From NCBI GenBank assembly GCA_039819085.1, contig JBCBSQ010000002.1, positions 62,001 through 126,000 on the forward strand: a DNA stretch of 64,000 bases, read 5' to 3'. The stretch's first letter is position 1. The number at the start of each line of letters is the position of its first letter. The translations under genes and the position numbers were made by a program. The notes beneath the pieces were generated by a model, which did not search any database, was not told where the DNA came from, and saw only the letters and a list, made by a program, of their open reading frames with translations. The DNA comes from MED-G105 sp039819085 (lineage in GTDB: Bacteria; Pseudomonadota; Alphaproteobacteria; Caulobacterales; Parvularculaceae). Positions 42,588 to 51,543 of the stretch are shown piece after piece.

Positions 42588-45578
42588 GTGATCCGGCTTG
42601 CCGAACGGCCATCCGTCAAAACGCAGCTTTTTTCGACGCTGGCCCTGATCGCCTTCGCGACCAGCGTCATTGCCGGCTGGGCCGCGTTCGCCCTCGCGAC
42701 CGGACATATCGAGAAAAGCACGGTCTCGGACGAAACGCGCTTCATGATTGAGCGCGGGCGACGGGCGGACACGCCATTTCAGCGCATCGACGCCTCTCAC
42801 GCCGCAGCCGACAAAGCCTTCACGCAGCTTAGTCAGTCCTTAGATGATAGCTCGATCGACGCGCTCTTCGAGGAAGCCTTTGAACGACGCGAAGACGGGA
42901 CCCGGCGAATGCCGGAGCGCTTCTTCGACGGCGCGACGCTTGGCGGCCGGCCGATCGCCGGCATGGCGGGATTTCTTTCGCCAAAACCAATGACGCCGCA
43001 GCGCAAGCGCGTCGTGATCGCCGGTCTTGAAGCGATCAGGACGGTGAGCGCCAGCCTGGAGGGGGAGGTCGCGTCGCTTGCGCTCGCGCTGCCTGACGAC
43101 GACCTTCTGATCTACGCCCCGAAACGGCCGGACCGCCTGAAATTCTATCGCACGGACGCGCCGGCTGACTTCGGCATCTGGCGCTACGTGCAAAGCCTGA
43201 AGCGCACGGACGAATGGTCGCCCGGGACTCAGTGCGATGGGCTTTTGCAGGTCGGATGGGATCCGTCGGGGCGCGCCCTCGCCGCCACGTGCCAGACCGC
43301 CATTCTCCGCGATGGGGAAGCGATCGGCGCATGGGACACGACGATCCCGCTCAATCGTCAATTGCTCAGTCTTCTGAAGACAGAGCGGCGCGTGGCGACA
43401 TCCCTTGTCGCGACCCAGGAGGGTTCTCTCGTGCTTGCGCCGGAACTCGGCTTCGCCGCGACGGCCGACGCCCGCGAAGTCAATTCAGCGTCGGCGCATT
43501 ACGGCGTTGAAGGTCTCGTCGAACAGGCAATGGCCCGCGACGTCAAGGCGGGCGCCTTTATCACCGACGATCGCCAATGGCTCGCCCGCTTTCACAAGTT
43601 CGACAATCCCGACTGGATGCTGATCGACCTCATTCCGCAAAGGGGGCTCATGCTGACGCAAATCCGCGCGCCAGCCGCCATCGTCGTCATTCTCTTGTTC
43701 AGCCTGCTGTTTCAGGCGTTGGCGGCCGGCGTCGTCACCCAGCAACAAGTCATCCGTCCCATCAATGTGCTGACGAGACGTTTCGCCAAAGAAGAAACCG
43801 GCGACGGGGCGGCGGACGCCGAAACGGTGTCGCAGCGCAAGGATGAGATCGGGGAACTGTCCCGCACGCTTTCCGAAGCGCGGCGAAACTATAGCGACCT
43901 CATCGCGGACCTGGAGCAGCGGGTCAGTGAACGCACAGAGAAGTACCAGCGCGCAAGCGAAGCAAAATCCGCCTTCCTCGCAAACATGAGCCATGAAATC
44001 CGTACGCCCATGAATGGCATTCTCGGGATGGTGGAGCTCTTGATGAACACGGAGATGGATGATAAGCAATCCGTCTACGCATCAACAATCTACAGCTCAG
44101 GCTCCGCATTGCTGACGATCCTGAACGATATTCTCGACTTCTCGAAAATCGAAGCCGGCAAGCTTGAGCTCGATCCGCACCCGTTCAATCTGCGCCAGGC
44201 GGTCGAAGACGTGGCCACGCTCCTTGGCCCTGTCGCGCGCGGCAAAGGCGTTGAACTCGCCATGCGGTACGCGCCGGAGCTGCCGGAACACGTTGTCGGC
44301 GACGCCGGGCGAATTCGCCAAATCCTCACAAACCTCGTCGGCAACGCCATCAAGTTTACGCACGAAGGCCACGTCATCATTGATTTCAGCGGCGCGGAGA
44401 CCGACGGCGCCGCCGCGATCCGCGTTGATGTGATCGATACCGGGATCGGCGTCGCGCCGGAAAAGGTCGACGCGATCTTCGAACAGTTTACCCAGTCCGA
44501 TAGCGCCACGACGCGCAAGTTCGGCGGCACCGGCCTTGGCTTGTCAATTACAAAGAGCCTGGTGCTCGCCATGGGCGGCGACATCGGCGCCAGCTCGACG
44601 CTCGGTGAAGGCTCGACATTCTGGTTCACGCTGAACCTGCCGACGGCGGTTCCGATCCTGCCGCGTTCGCCAAAGATCGGCGATCTGTCGAACCTCTCCG
44701 CGCTGGTCGTCGACGATCTCGCCATCAATCGACAGATCCTGAAAGAGCAGCTCGCGGTGTGGGGCGTCGCCGCGCAGTGCGTCGACAACGCCGAGGATGC
44801 GCTCAAACGACTGACGGAGATCGCCGCGGCCGGCGAGCCGGCGCCGATTGTGCTCCTCGACTATCAGATGCCAGGTCTCGATGGTCTTCAGTTCGCAAAG
44901 CGTATTCGCAATGCGCCGCCGCCAAACCTCAACGGCGGTGACATCAGGTACATTGTCCTGTCGTCGGCGGACGACGACCGCGTCGCCAGTGAATTCAAGG
45001 CGCTCGGCGCGATGGACGTTCTGTCCAAACCGGTCGCGATGCAGGCGCTCGCCAGCGCCATTTCCGCGGCCGCCAGCGTCGGGAATGAAGAAATCGTGGA
45101 TGCGCCGGAGGACGGCGACGTGACGCCGGATGAGGCGAACGCCACTTCCGGTTCGCGCCAGACCGACGTTGCGACCAACCGGCGCAAGGTGCTGGTTGCG
45201 GACGACAACGCGGTCAATCGAATGGTCATTGAGCACATGGTCGACCGCGATACCTATGAACTTCTGTTCGCGGAGGACGGGCGCGAGGCGGTAAATATGT
45301 TCCGTAGCGAGAACGTTGACCTCATCCTGATGGACATCTCCATGCCGGAAATGGATGGCGTAGAGGCGACGAAGGCGATCCGCTCCCTGGAGGCCAAGAC
45401 GCGCGCCGGCCCAACGCCAATCATCGCCCTCACCGCCCATGCGATGAGCGATGACCGCGCGCGGTTCCTCGCCGCCGGGATGGACGACTATCTGCCAAAA
45501 CCAGTCGCGCAGACATCGTTGACGCGGATCCTGCAGAAGTGGCTGTCAGACGAAGACGCCGCGTCGGAAGTCGCCTGA
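42588..45578 (+). CDS. Hybrid histidine kinase with two receiver domains
   Basis: The protein has 996 residues. The TM helix near residues 12-34 and a second near 360-382 flank a large extracytoplasmic sensor domain with no recognised family. A HAMP-like segment (TQQQVIRPINVLTRRF), coiled coil, HisKA H-box (NMSHEIRTPMNGILG, H469), and HATPase motifs NAIKFTHEG, DTGIGV and GGTGLGLSI follow. REC1 has phospho-acceptor D758 (LLDYQMPGLDG) and REC2 has D916 (LMDISMPEMDG). There is no Hpt domain, so phosphotransfer must go to a separate protein such as ChpT. The start is GTG at 42588 with GGAGG upstream; the frame is open to 42480. Its signal is unknown. Confidence 0.9.
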   Translation: MIRLAERPSVKTQLFSTLALIAFATSVIAGWAAFALATGHIEKSTVSDETRFMIERGRRADTPFQRIDASHAAADKAFTQLSQSLDDSSIDALFEEAFERREDGTRRMPERFFDGATLGGRPIAGMAGFLSPKPMTPQRKRVVIAGLEAIRTVSASLEGEVASLALALPDDDLLIYAPKRPDRLKFYRTDAPADFGIWRYVQSLKRTDEWSPGTQCDGLLQVGWDPSGRALAATCQTAILRDGEAIGAWDTTIPLNRQLLSLLKTERRVATSLVATQEGSLVLAPELGFAATADAREVNSASAHYGVEGLVEQAMARDVKAGAFITDDRQWLARFHKFDNPDWMLIDLIPQRGLMLTQIRAPAAIVVILLFSLLFQALAAGVVTQQQVIRPINVLTRRFAKEETGDGAADAETVSQRKDEIGELSRTLSEARRNYSDLIADLEQRVSERTEKYQRASEAKSAFLANMSHEIRTPMNGILGMVELLMNTEMDDKQSVYASTIYSSGSALLTILNDILDFSKIEAGKLELDPHPFNLRQAVEDVATLLGPVARGKGVELAMRYAPELPEHVVGDAGRIRQILTNLVGNAIKFTHEGHVIIDFSGAETDGAAAIRVDVIDTGIGVAPEKVDAIFEQFTQSDSATTRKFGGTGLGLSITKSLVLAMGGDIGASSTLGEGSTFWFTLNLPTAVPILPRSPKIGDLSNLSALVVDDLAINRQILKEQLAVWGVAAQCVDNAEDALKRLTEIAAAGEPAPIVLLDYQMPGLDGLQFAKRIRNAPPPNLNGGDIRYIVLSSADDDRVASEFKALGAMDVLSKPVAMQALASAISAAASVGNEEIVDAPEDGDVTPDEANATSGSRQTDVATNRRKVLVADDNAVNRMVIEHMVDRDTYELLFAEDGREAVNMFRSENVDLILMDISMPEMDGVEATKAIRSLEAKTRAGPTPIIALTAHAMSDDRARFLAAGMDDYLPKPVAQTSLTRILQKWLSDEDAASEVA

Positions 45579-45907
45579 AAAAACTCAAAGTCATGATCGA
45601 GGGGGCCTAACCGCGTCGAGCCGCCGGATGCGTACCCTTTCTAGGCCGATCGGGCCCCCTTGATCACCCTTTGAGACGACATCGGCCTCCGCGGCCAAAG
45701 CCATGGTTTTTTCTGATTTCCTGATCGGTTTTCGCCCTTTGGCGGCGCGGCGCGCTTGAGGTCGGGCCGTTGCCAATGTGGCGGCGCGATCATTCCCTGC
45801 GTCGCTGCGCTTTTGTTGGTTTACGTCATATGACTGAGGCAAACGTGTGATTACTGGCGGGAATCCTGCGGCGTCATCGCGCTGCAAATAAAGGAAGCGC
45901 GAAGAAC
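45579..45907. other. Intergenic region between the hybrid kinase and the ECF-type fusion
   Basis: No gene is supported in these 329 bases. It starts with a long imperfect inverted repeat (45584-45675). A T-run at 45707-45712 follows a weak GGCC-based hairpin and could terminate the kinase transcript. The remainder leads into an AAGGAAG ribosome site for the next gene. Confidence 0.55.
45584..45675. repeat. Long imperfect inverted repeat
   Basis: Outer arms CTCAAAG (45584-45590) and CTTTGAG (45669-45675) and inner arms of 14 bp (45594-45607 versus 45653-45666, one mismatch) form a stem of about 21 bp around a 45-nt loop. Nested GGCCTA/TAGGCC pairing offers an alternative fold. No T-run follows directly, so it is not a simple terminator. 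Confidence 0.75.
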
Positions 45908-47965
45908 ATGAACGAAGCGATTGCGCCATCCAGATCGATGGCCGTGCTTGGAGTGACGGCGGTTCTGTTCTTCCTCGCGCTGCTGCCGTTCGAACTGATC
46001 CCTGAAATCCCCGTCGACATCGACAGCAAGCCGTTCTTCCTGCCGCTCGCCTTTTGCGCGCTTCTTCCCGCGCGCCAGACAGCGCTCGCGATCGGCCTCG
46101 GCGTTGCGCTCGGCGAAGGCCTTCGCGACCTGATGGAAGGGTATGAACTTGACGACCCGATCGGCTTCTTCGGCTACGTCATCGGGTTTTGGGCTGCGAG
46201 CCACATCTACGCCATCGCGCCCAGGAACAAGCTGCTCCTCGTCTTCGGCGCCATCGTGTGCGCCTTTGTTCAGGCGGCGTTCGAAGCGTCGAGTTTCCTG
46301 TTGTTCGGGGCCGAAGCGCTGAGCGTCGCTGTCTGGAGCGCCTTCGGCAACACGATCACCCACGGCGTCATCTGGGGCGCGATCCCGCTTCTGTTTCTTG
46401 TCCCGGCGCTGCGCGGTCGGTTCGAGCGGCATCTCGGCTTCGCGCCGCTCGGCGCGCCCATTCCCGAACCGCTTCGGCCGCCCGACGACAACTCGGTCGC
46501 CTTTCTGGCGGGCGTGTCGTTTCGACGCCCGGGCGATCAGGCGCCGATCCTCAACGACGTGTCCCTTGATTTGCGTCCCGGCGAGCGCATCGGCGTGACG
46601 GCGCCCGACGGCGAAGCAACGGCGCGGTGGTTCGCGCGGGTCATTTCCGGGACGGCCCCGAAAGCGACCGGCGGCGAAATCGTCGGGCATGTGGGCGTCC
46701 CCCGCAGCGTCTCCTTCGTATCCGGCGCGCCGGCGGACCTCTTTACGCAGCCGCGGGCGGCGCAGGAAGTTGCCGCGGCGCTCATCGCTGACGGCGCAGC
46801 GCCGAAAGACGCCCTGCGGCGGGCGCGCGAGGCGCTCGCCGATATCGGCCTCGGCGACGACAAAGCCGACGCCTATGTCTGGGAGCTCGATCGGCGCGAG
46901 CAGGCCCTCACCCTCATAGCAGCCGCAAAAGCGCGCGGCCCGGACCTCCTTGTCATTGATGACCTGCCGGAAGCTCTGGGCGACGACTGGCGCGACGCGC
47001 TGAAGGATCTTCTGGATACGCGGCCCGCCGGCGCCGCATCGATCGTCATCGACCATGACGCGGAGCGTCTTGCGCCATTTGTGGAGCGGACGATTTCGCT
47101 GCAGCCCCAGGCGCCGGGCGATGAAGCGCCCGATACGGACACGGACTCGCCTGCCGCCGCTTCAGCAAACAACACGGTCGCGGAGGAAGGCGAAGCGAAA
47201 GAGGACGACGCAGCGCCAGGCGGGAAGGACGGCCCGATCCAAGTACCGACCCTTCAGACCAGCCGCGGCGTGTGGTGGGGCAAGCGCGACCCGCGCGTCA
47301 AATGGATCATCTTCATCACCCTTCTCGTGATGATTTACGTCGCGCCGGACTGGCGATGGATGGCGGCCATGTGCGTGCTCGGTTTGGTGATGGCCCGCAC
47401 GGCGCGCCCGCCGCTCGCCTGGCTCGGGTTCGCGCTCTTTGTTCAGGCGCCGAACATTATCGGCCTCTTGCTGTTGCCGCTGCTCGGCGACGGCGCCGGC
47501 ACCGCCGCCGAGGTCGCGTTCGGTTTGCGGCTGTGCTTCGGCTGGATCGCGGCGATCCTCTTCGGCGTCAGCCTCTTGTCGACCATGGACCCGCCCGCGA
47601 TCACCGCCGGGCTTCGCGGCGTCGGCTTGCCAAGACGTTTCTCCTTCGCCGTCGGCTACGCCTTTGTGCTGATTTATCTGAGCGCCGCCGACTTTATGAA
47701 GGCGGTCTCGGATATGGGGTTCGGCGAAGGCGGGCTGTCGATCCGCAGGCCAATCGCTTTGCTGCGGGCGGCCCCTTCCCTTATCGCCCCGATCGTTGAA
47801 ACCGTCGCGCGCCGCGGGGGCGTGATGGCGGTTGCGTTGGAGGCGAACAAGGCCGACCGCCGTCCGGCGCCGCACGCCTTCGCGCCTTTGACATTGTCCG
47901 ACGTCGCCCTGGCGTTCGGCGCGTTCGCGCTCCTGGGCCTCGCCATCGCCGCGCGGCTTGGGTGA
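45908..47965 (+). CDS. One-chain ECF-type transporter: S-like, degenerate ATPase and T-like parts fused
   Basis: The protein has 685 residues in three parts. Residues 1 to about 175 are five to six TM helices like an ECF substrate-binding (S) subunit. About 195-395 is an ABC-ATPase-like domain (APILNDVSLDLRPGERIGV). Its Walker A loop reads APDGEATARW (232-241) instead of GxxGxGKST, the signature reads ELDRREQ (from 326) instead of LSGGQ, and the Walker B end is VIDD (D351, D352) without the catalytic Glu. H383 of the H-loop is retained. After an acidic linker, about 455-685 resembles EcfT/CbiQ, with the coupling-type GLRGVGLPRRFSFAVGYA. ECF transporters import vitamins or metals; the substrate is unknown. 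No separate ATPase gene is adjacent. Confidence 0.78.
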   Translation: MNEAIAPSRSMAVLGVTAVLFFLALLPFELIPEIPVDIDSKPFFLPLAFCALLPARQTALAIGLGVALGEGLRDLMEGYELDDPIGFFGYVIGFWAASHIYAIAPRNKLLLVFGAIVCAFVQAAFEASSFLLFGAEALSVAVWSAFGNTITHGVIWGAIPLLFLVPALRGRFERHLGFAPLGAPIPEPLRPPDDNSVAFLAGVSFRRPGDQAPILNDVSLDLRPGERIGVTAPDGEATARWFARVISGTAPKATGGEIVGHVGVPRSVSFVSGAPADLFTQPRAAQEVAAALIADGAAPKDALRRAREALADIGLGDDKADAYVWELDRREQALTLIAAAKARGPDLLVIDDLPEALGDDWRDALKDLLDTRPAGAASIVIDHDAERLAPFVERTISLQPQAPGDEAPDTDTDSPAAASANNTVAEEGEAKEDDAAPGGKDGPIQVPTLQTSRGVWWGKRDPRVKWIIFITLLVMIYVAPDWRWMAAMCVLGLVMARTARPPLAWLGFALFVQAPNIIGLLLLPLLGDGAGTAAEVAFGLRLCFGWIAAILFGVSLLSTMDPPAITAGLRGVGLPRRFSFAVGYAFVLIYLSAADFMKAVSDMGFGEGGLSIRRPIALLRAAPSLIAPIVETVARRGGVMAVALEANKADRRPAPHAFAPLTLSDVALAFGAFALLGLAIAARLG

Positions 47966-48009
47966 GCCTTAACCGCCTGGCGCGAGGTCGCCGCGCCGCG
48001 TCATGCGGT

Positions 48010-49197
48010 TTACGCATTAATCAGTTGCGCCGCCGCGTCGGCGATGACTCTCTCTTCGTCAGTTGGAATGACCCAGAAGGAAACGCCGCCGCCGGACGTC
48101 GTAATGCGCCGCGCGCCTCGCCCGGCGTTCGCGTCGGCGTCGAGAGAGGCGCCGAGCCAGGCGGACTTTTCGATCACCGCGGCGCGCGTGGCCGCTGAGT
48201 TCTCACCGATCCCCGCCGTAAAGACCACTGACTGAACCCCGCCGAGGATTGCGGCCAGCCTGCCGATCTCCGCAGCGATATGATAGACGAAATACTCGAT
48301 CGCGGTCCGCGCGCGCGGGTCATCGCTCGCCTCCAGATCGCGCATGTCGCCGCTGAGCCCTGACAGCCCCAGGAGGCCGGACTTCTTGTAGAGACAGGCG
48401 GCGACGTCATCGACGGACATGCCGTGATCCATCAGTAGACTGAGCACAACGCCCGGATCGAGCGATCCGCATCGCGTGCCCATGGGCAGGCCGTCAAGCG
48501 CGGTGAAGCCCATTGTGGTCGCCACACTCTGACCATCATGGATCGCGCACATGCTGGCGCCGGCGCCCAGATGAGCGACAATCATCCGGCTGCGCTCCTC
48601 CGCCGGGATGAGATCACGCGCCGCTTCGGCGATGTAGTCATAGGACAATCCGTGGAACCCATATCTCAGAACGCCCTGATCATAGTAGTCCCGCGGGATG
48701 GCGAACATCTGCGCCACTTCCGGCTGCGTTCTGTGAAACGCGGTGTCGAAGCACGCGATCTGCGGCGCGTCGGGCCAGGCCGCGCGCGCGGCGCGCACGC
48801 CGGCCAGATTGTGCGGCTGATGACCGGGCGCAAGGGGAACAAGCTCCGTAAGCTGCGCTTCGATGTCCGGCGTCAACTGGACCGGCTCGGCAAAATCGCG
48901 GCCGCCATGGACGACGCGATGACCGACCGCCGCGACGGGATCGCCATGCAACGCCTCGCCGATATGCCGCAACGCGAACTCCAGCGCGCCTGAATGGGTC
49001 GAGCCCACCTCCGCCGTCAATTCGACGGCGCGCGGCGCCGCATCAGCGCCGATCTCGAAATGGGGCCTCGCGCCAACGCCTGAAAAATGCGCTTCCAGCG
49101 CCGGCGCGCCGTCAAGCGCCGGGCCGCCGCCTCGCCGATAGGCCGCGGCCTTTATGCTTGATGAACCAACATTCAGTGTCAGAATGATATCGCTCAA
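48010..49197 (-). CDS. ackA: Acetate kinase
   Basis: Interconverts acetyl phosphate plus ADP and acetate plus ATP. The 395 residues begin with the phosphate-binding LTLNVGSSSIKA. HRVVHGG, CFDTAFH, VAHLGAGASM, TTMGFTALDGLPMGTR and FTAGIGENS are all in place. The start is TTG at 49197, overlapping the stop of the upstream gene as TTGA, with GGAGG six bases before it, so it is translationally coupled to the Pta fusion. It converges with the ECF-type gene. Confidence 0.95.
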   Translation of the reverse strand: MSDIILTLNVGSSSIKAAAYRRGGGPALDGAPALEAHFSGVGARPHFEIGADAAPRAVELTAEVGSTHSGALEFALRHIGEALHGDPVAAVGHRVVHGGRDFAEPVQLTPDIEAQLTELVPLAPGHQPHNLAGVRAARAAWPDAPQIACFDTAFHRTQPEVAQMFAIPRDYYDQGVLRYGFHGLSYDYIAEAARDLIPAEERSRMIVAHLGAGASMCAIHDGQSVATTMGFTALDGLPMGTRCGSLDPGVVLSLLMDHGMSVDDVAACLYKKSGLLGLSGLSGDMRDLEASDDPRARTAIEYFVYHIAAEIGRLAAILGGVQSVVFTAGIGENSAATRAAVIEKSAWLGASLDADANAGRGARRITTSGGGVSFWVIPTDEERVIADAAAQLINA

Positions 49198-50603
49198 TGC
49201 GCGCCTCCGCCCGCTTTCGCAGGCTGGCCATGCTGGGCGAAGAGCTTTGTCAGCGCGCTCGCGGCGACCCGCGCCTCCACACCTTCCGCGCGGCTCGTGA
49301 GGATGATCGGTACCTGCGCGCCGAGGACGATCCCGGCGGCGACGGCGCCAGCGAGATAATCGAGCTGTTTCGCCAGCATATTGCCTGACTCCAGGTCGGG
49401 AACAAGGAGAATGTCCGCATCGCCCGCAACCTCTGAGGCGATGCCCTTGGCGGCCACCGCCTCTGGCGAAATCGCATTGTCAAAAGCAAGCGGCCCGTCA
49501 ATCAGTCCCCCAACGATCTGGCCACGGTCCGCCATCTTGCACAGGGCCGCAGCGTCAATTGTGGAGGGCACCGGCGGATACACGGTTTCCATCGCGGAAA
49601 GCACCGCAACCTTCGGCGTCGGAAGCCCAAGCGCGCGGGCGAGATCGATCGCGTTCTGGGCGATGTCGCGTTTGGCGTTGAGATCCGGCTCGATGTTGAT
49701 CGCCGCGTCGCTGATGAAGAGAATTTTCGGATAGGCCGGCGTGTCCATGACATAGACGTGGCTGACGCGCCGCTCGGTGCGGATGCCGGTTGCGCGCGCG
49801 ACGACGGCCCCCATCAACTCATCCGTATGCAATGCGCCTTTCATCAAGGCGCCAACCTCGCGGCGACGAACAAGCTCCACAGCCTTGTCCGCCGCGGCGT
49901 GGCTGTGCGGCGCGTCGACAATCTCATGGGCGCTGATGTCAGCGCCCGCCGCCTCGGCCGCCGCTTCGATCTTGCCTCTCGGCCCAACGAACACGGGCGC
50001 AATGAGGTTGCGCGCCTCGGCGGCAAGCGCGCCTTCGATCGAGATGGCGTTGGTCGGATGGACGATCGCCGTTCGCAAGGCCTCGCCCGTTTCGGCGCGC
50101 GCAACGAGCGCCTTCAATCGTCGCCCGCCTTCATGCACATACGTCTCAGGCCGCTTGATCGCGGGCCGAGTGATCTTTTCCGTCGGCGCGATGACTTCCG
50201 CCCGCCCGACGATGACGTCCGCCCCGTCCTGATTGACGCACGCGCAATCGAAGACAATCCGACCCCGATCTTTCTTCTCAACGGCGCGGACGGTGACCGT
50301 CAGTTCGTCGCCGATGCGGACGGGCCGACGAAACGACATCTGCTGCGAGACGTAGATCGTGCCGTGTCCTGGCAGCTTCGCGCCGAGGACAGCGGAGATG
50401 AGCGAGCCGCCCCACATCCCGTGACCAACGACGCCGTGAAACGGCGTTTCTTGCGCGTATTCGTCATCGAGATGGGCCGGATTGACATCGCCCGACACGC
50501 CGGCGAACAGCGCAATGTCCTTTTCCGTCAGAACACGCTGTATCGACGCCGCGTCGCCGACATTGATTTCGTCATATGTCCTGTTTTCGGTTACTTCCGA
50601 CAT
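49194..50603 (-). CDS. Bifunctional MaoC-like hydratase / phosphate acetyl(butyryl)transferase
   Basis: The protein has 469 residues. Residues about 10-145 are a MaoC hot-dog domain with the hydratase-2 motif FAGVSGDVNPAHLDDEY (catalytic Asp and His). Residues about 160-460 are a Pta/Ptb phosphotransacylase domain: AIVHPTNAISIEGALAAEA, EVGALMKGALHTDELMGAVV, RRVSHVYVMDTPAYPKILFISDAAIN, and ILLVPDLESGNMLAKQLDYLAGA. It would hydrate enoyl-CoA and exchange CoA for phosphate, feeding acyl phosphate to AckA. It is read between fabI and ackA. The ATG at 50603 is the last of several repeat-borne ATGs in one frame. Confidence 0.93.
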   Translation of the reverse strand: MSEVTENRTYDEINVGDAASIQRVLTEKDIALFAGVSGDVNPAHLDDEYAQETPFHGVVGHGMWGGSLISAVLGAKLPGHGTIYVSQQMSFRRPVRIGDELTVTVRAVEKKDRGRIVFDCACVNQDGADVIVGRAEVIAPTEKITRPAIKRPETYVHEGGRRLKALVARAETGEALRTAIVHPTNAISIEGALAAEARNLIAPVFVGPRGKIEAAAEAAGADISAHEIVDAPHSHAAADKAVELVRRREVGALMKGALHTDELMGAVVARATGIRTERRVSHVYVMDTPAYPKILFISDAAINIEPDLNAKRDIAQNAIDLARALGLPTPKVAVLSAMETVYPPVPSTIDAAALCKMADRGQIVGGLIDGPLAFDNAISPEAVAAKGIASEVAGDADILLVPDLESGNMLAKQLDYLAGAVAAGIVLGAQVPIILTSRAEGVEARVAASALTKLFAQHGQPAKAGGGAH

Positions 50604-50607
50604 AGGC

Positions 50608-50651
50608 ACTCCGGCATCTAAAGCACTCCGGCATCCAAGGAACTCCGGCAT
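50608..50651 (-). repeat. Three copies of a ribosome-site/start-codon repeat, 17-bp period
   Basis: ATGCCGGAGT (minus strand) occurs at 50642-50651, 50625-50634 and 50608-50617, exactly 17 bp apart. Each copy contains an ATG and a GGAG. The last copy supplies the ribosome site for the real ATG at 50603. Because 17 is not a multiple of three, each ATG falls in a different frame. Confidence 0.85.
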
Positions 50652-50710
50652 TGGCGCCGCTATCACCAAAGGCCGCCGCGCGCCATGCGCAAAAGCGGCC
50701 CTTTCACACA

Positions 50711-51481
50711 TTACGCGATTGTGTTGACGCCGTAATCCACGTAATGCACGCCACCCGTGATGGCGCGCGCCCCGTCGCCGGCCAGAAATGCGGCGAGGTC
50801 GCCGACCTCCTCAATGGTGGCGAGGCGATTGCCCGGCGCCTCAGCCGCTGCGGCGTCCAATAGTTCGTCGAAATGCGCGATGCCGGACGCCGCGCGCGTC
50901 TTGATCGGCCCGGGCGAGATGGCGTTGACGCGAATGCCCTTTCCGCCAAGGTCAGCGGCGAGGTAGCGCACGGACGATTCGAGCGCGGCCTTCACCGGGC
51001 CCATGATATTGTAGTGGTCGACGACGCGCTCGCCGCCATAATAGGAAAAGGTGAGGATCGACCCGCCATCGCGCATTAAGGGAGCAGCCATCCGCGAAAG
51101 CCGGATCAGCGAATAGCAGGAAACCTTCATCGCCGTCGCGAACCCCTCTTCGGAGCAGTCGACGACGGACGCGTGCAGGTCTTCTTTCGGACAAAAGGCG
51201 ACCGCGTGGACGAGAAAGTCAATTCCTCCCCAAACGGATTGAATGCGCTCTTCGGCGGCGACGATGTCTTCTTCCCGCGAGACATCGAGCTCCAGGAGAT
51301 CCACCGCGTTGACGGATTCAGCGATTGGCGTGGCGTAGGGCCGGGCCTTCTCATTCAGACACGTCAGAATGAGATCCGCGCCCTGGTCGCGGAAGGCGCG
51401 CGCGCATCCCGCCGCAATAGAGCGCTCGTTCGCCACGCCGACCACGAACCCGCGCTTGCCTTTAAGCGACATGCTTTCCAT
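50711..51481 (-). CDS. fabI: Enoyl-ACP reductase (NADH), FabI
   Basis: Reduces enoyl-ACP in the last step of each fatty-acid elongation cycle. The 256 residues contain the FabI cofactor motif GVANERSIAAGCA and the active site SYYGGERVVDHYNIMGPVK (Tyr-x6-Lys, matching E. coli SYLGAERAIPNYNVMGLAK), followed by VNAISPGPIKT. A second ATG at 51472 (MSLKGKRG) is an equally plausible start. It is the first gene of a fabI, MaoC-Pta, ackA unit; this association recurs in alphaproteobacteria and suggests a role in acyl-CoA/acetate or storage-polymer metabolism as well as a second copy of FabI. Confidence 0.94.
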   Translation of the reverse strand: MESMSLKGKRGFVVGVANERSIAAGCARAFRDQGADLILTCLNEKARPYATPIAESVNAVDLLELDVSREEDIVAAEERIQSVWGGIDFLVHAVAFCPKEDLHASVVDCSEEGFATAMKVSCYSLIRLSRMAAPLMRDGGSILTFSYYGGERVVDHYNIMGPVKAALESSVRYLAADLGGKGIRVNAISPGPIKTRAASGIAHFDELLDAAAAEAPGNRLATIEEVGDLAAFLAGDGARAITGGVHYVDYGVNTIA

Positions 51482-51543
51482 CCGGCCGACCGCGCCTCCT
51501 GTTCATCCTACGACCAGCGAAAGAGCGCCGCTCGGCGCAACGC

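Noticed and set aside
45591..45929. Open frame of 112 codons on the minus strand between the hybrid kinase and the ECF-type gene
   Set aside because: It overlaps the large inverted repeat and the ribosome site of the next gene, has no ribosome site of its own, and its Arg/Ala-rich translation has no recognisable fold.
45851..47056. 401-codon open frame antisense to the ECF-type fusion
   Set aside because: Translation is rich in Arg, Asp and Gly with no hydrophobic or domain pattern, as expected for the antisense of a GC-rich gene; the sense frame has membrane helices and a ribosome site.
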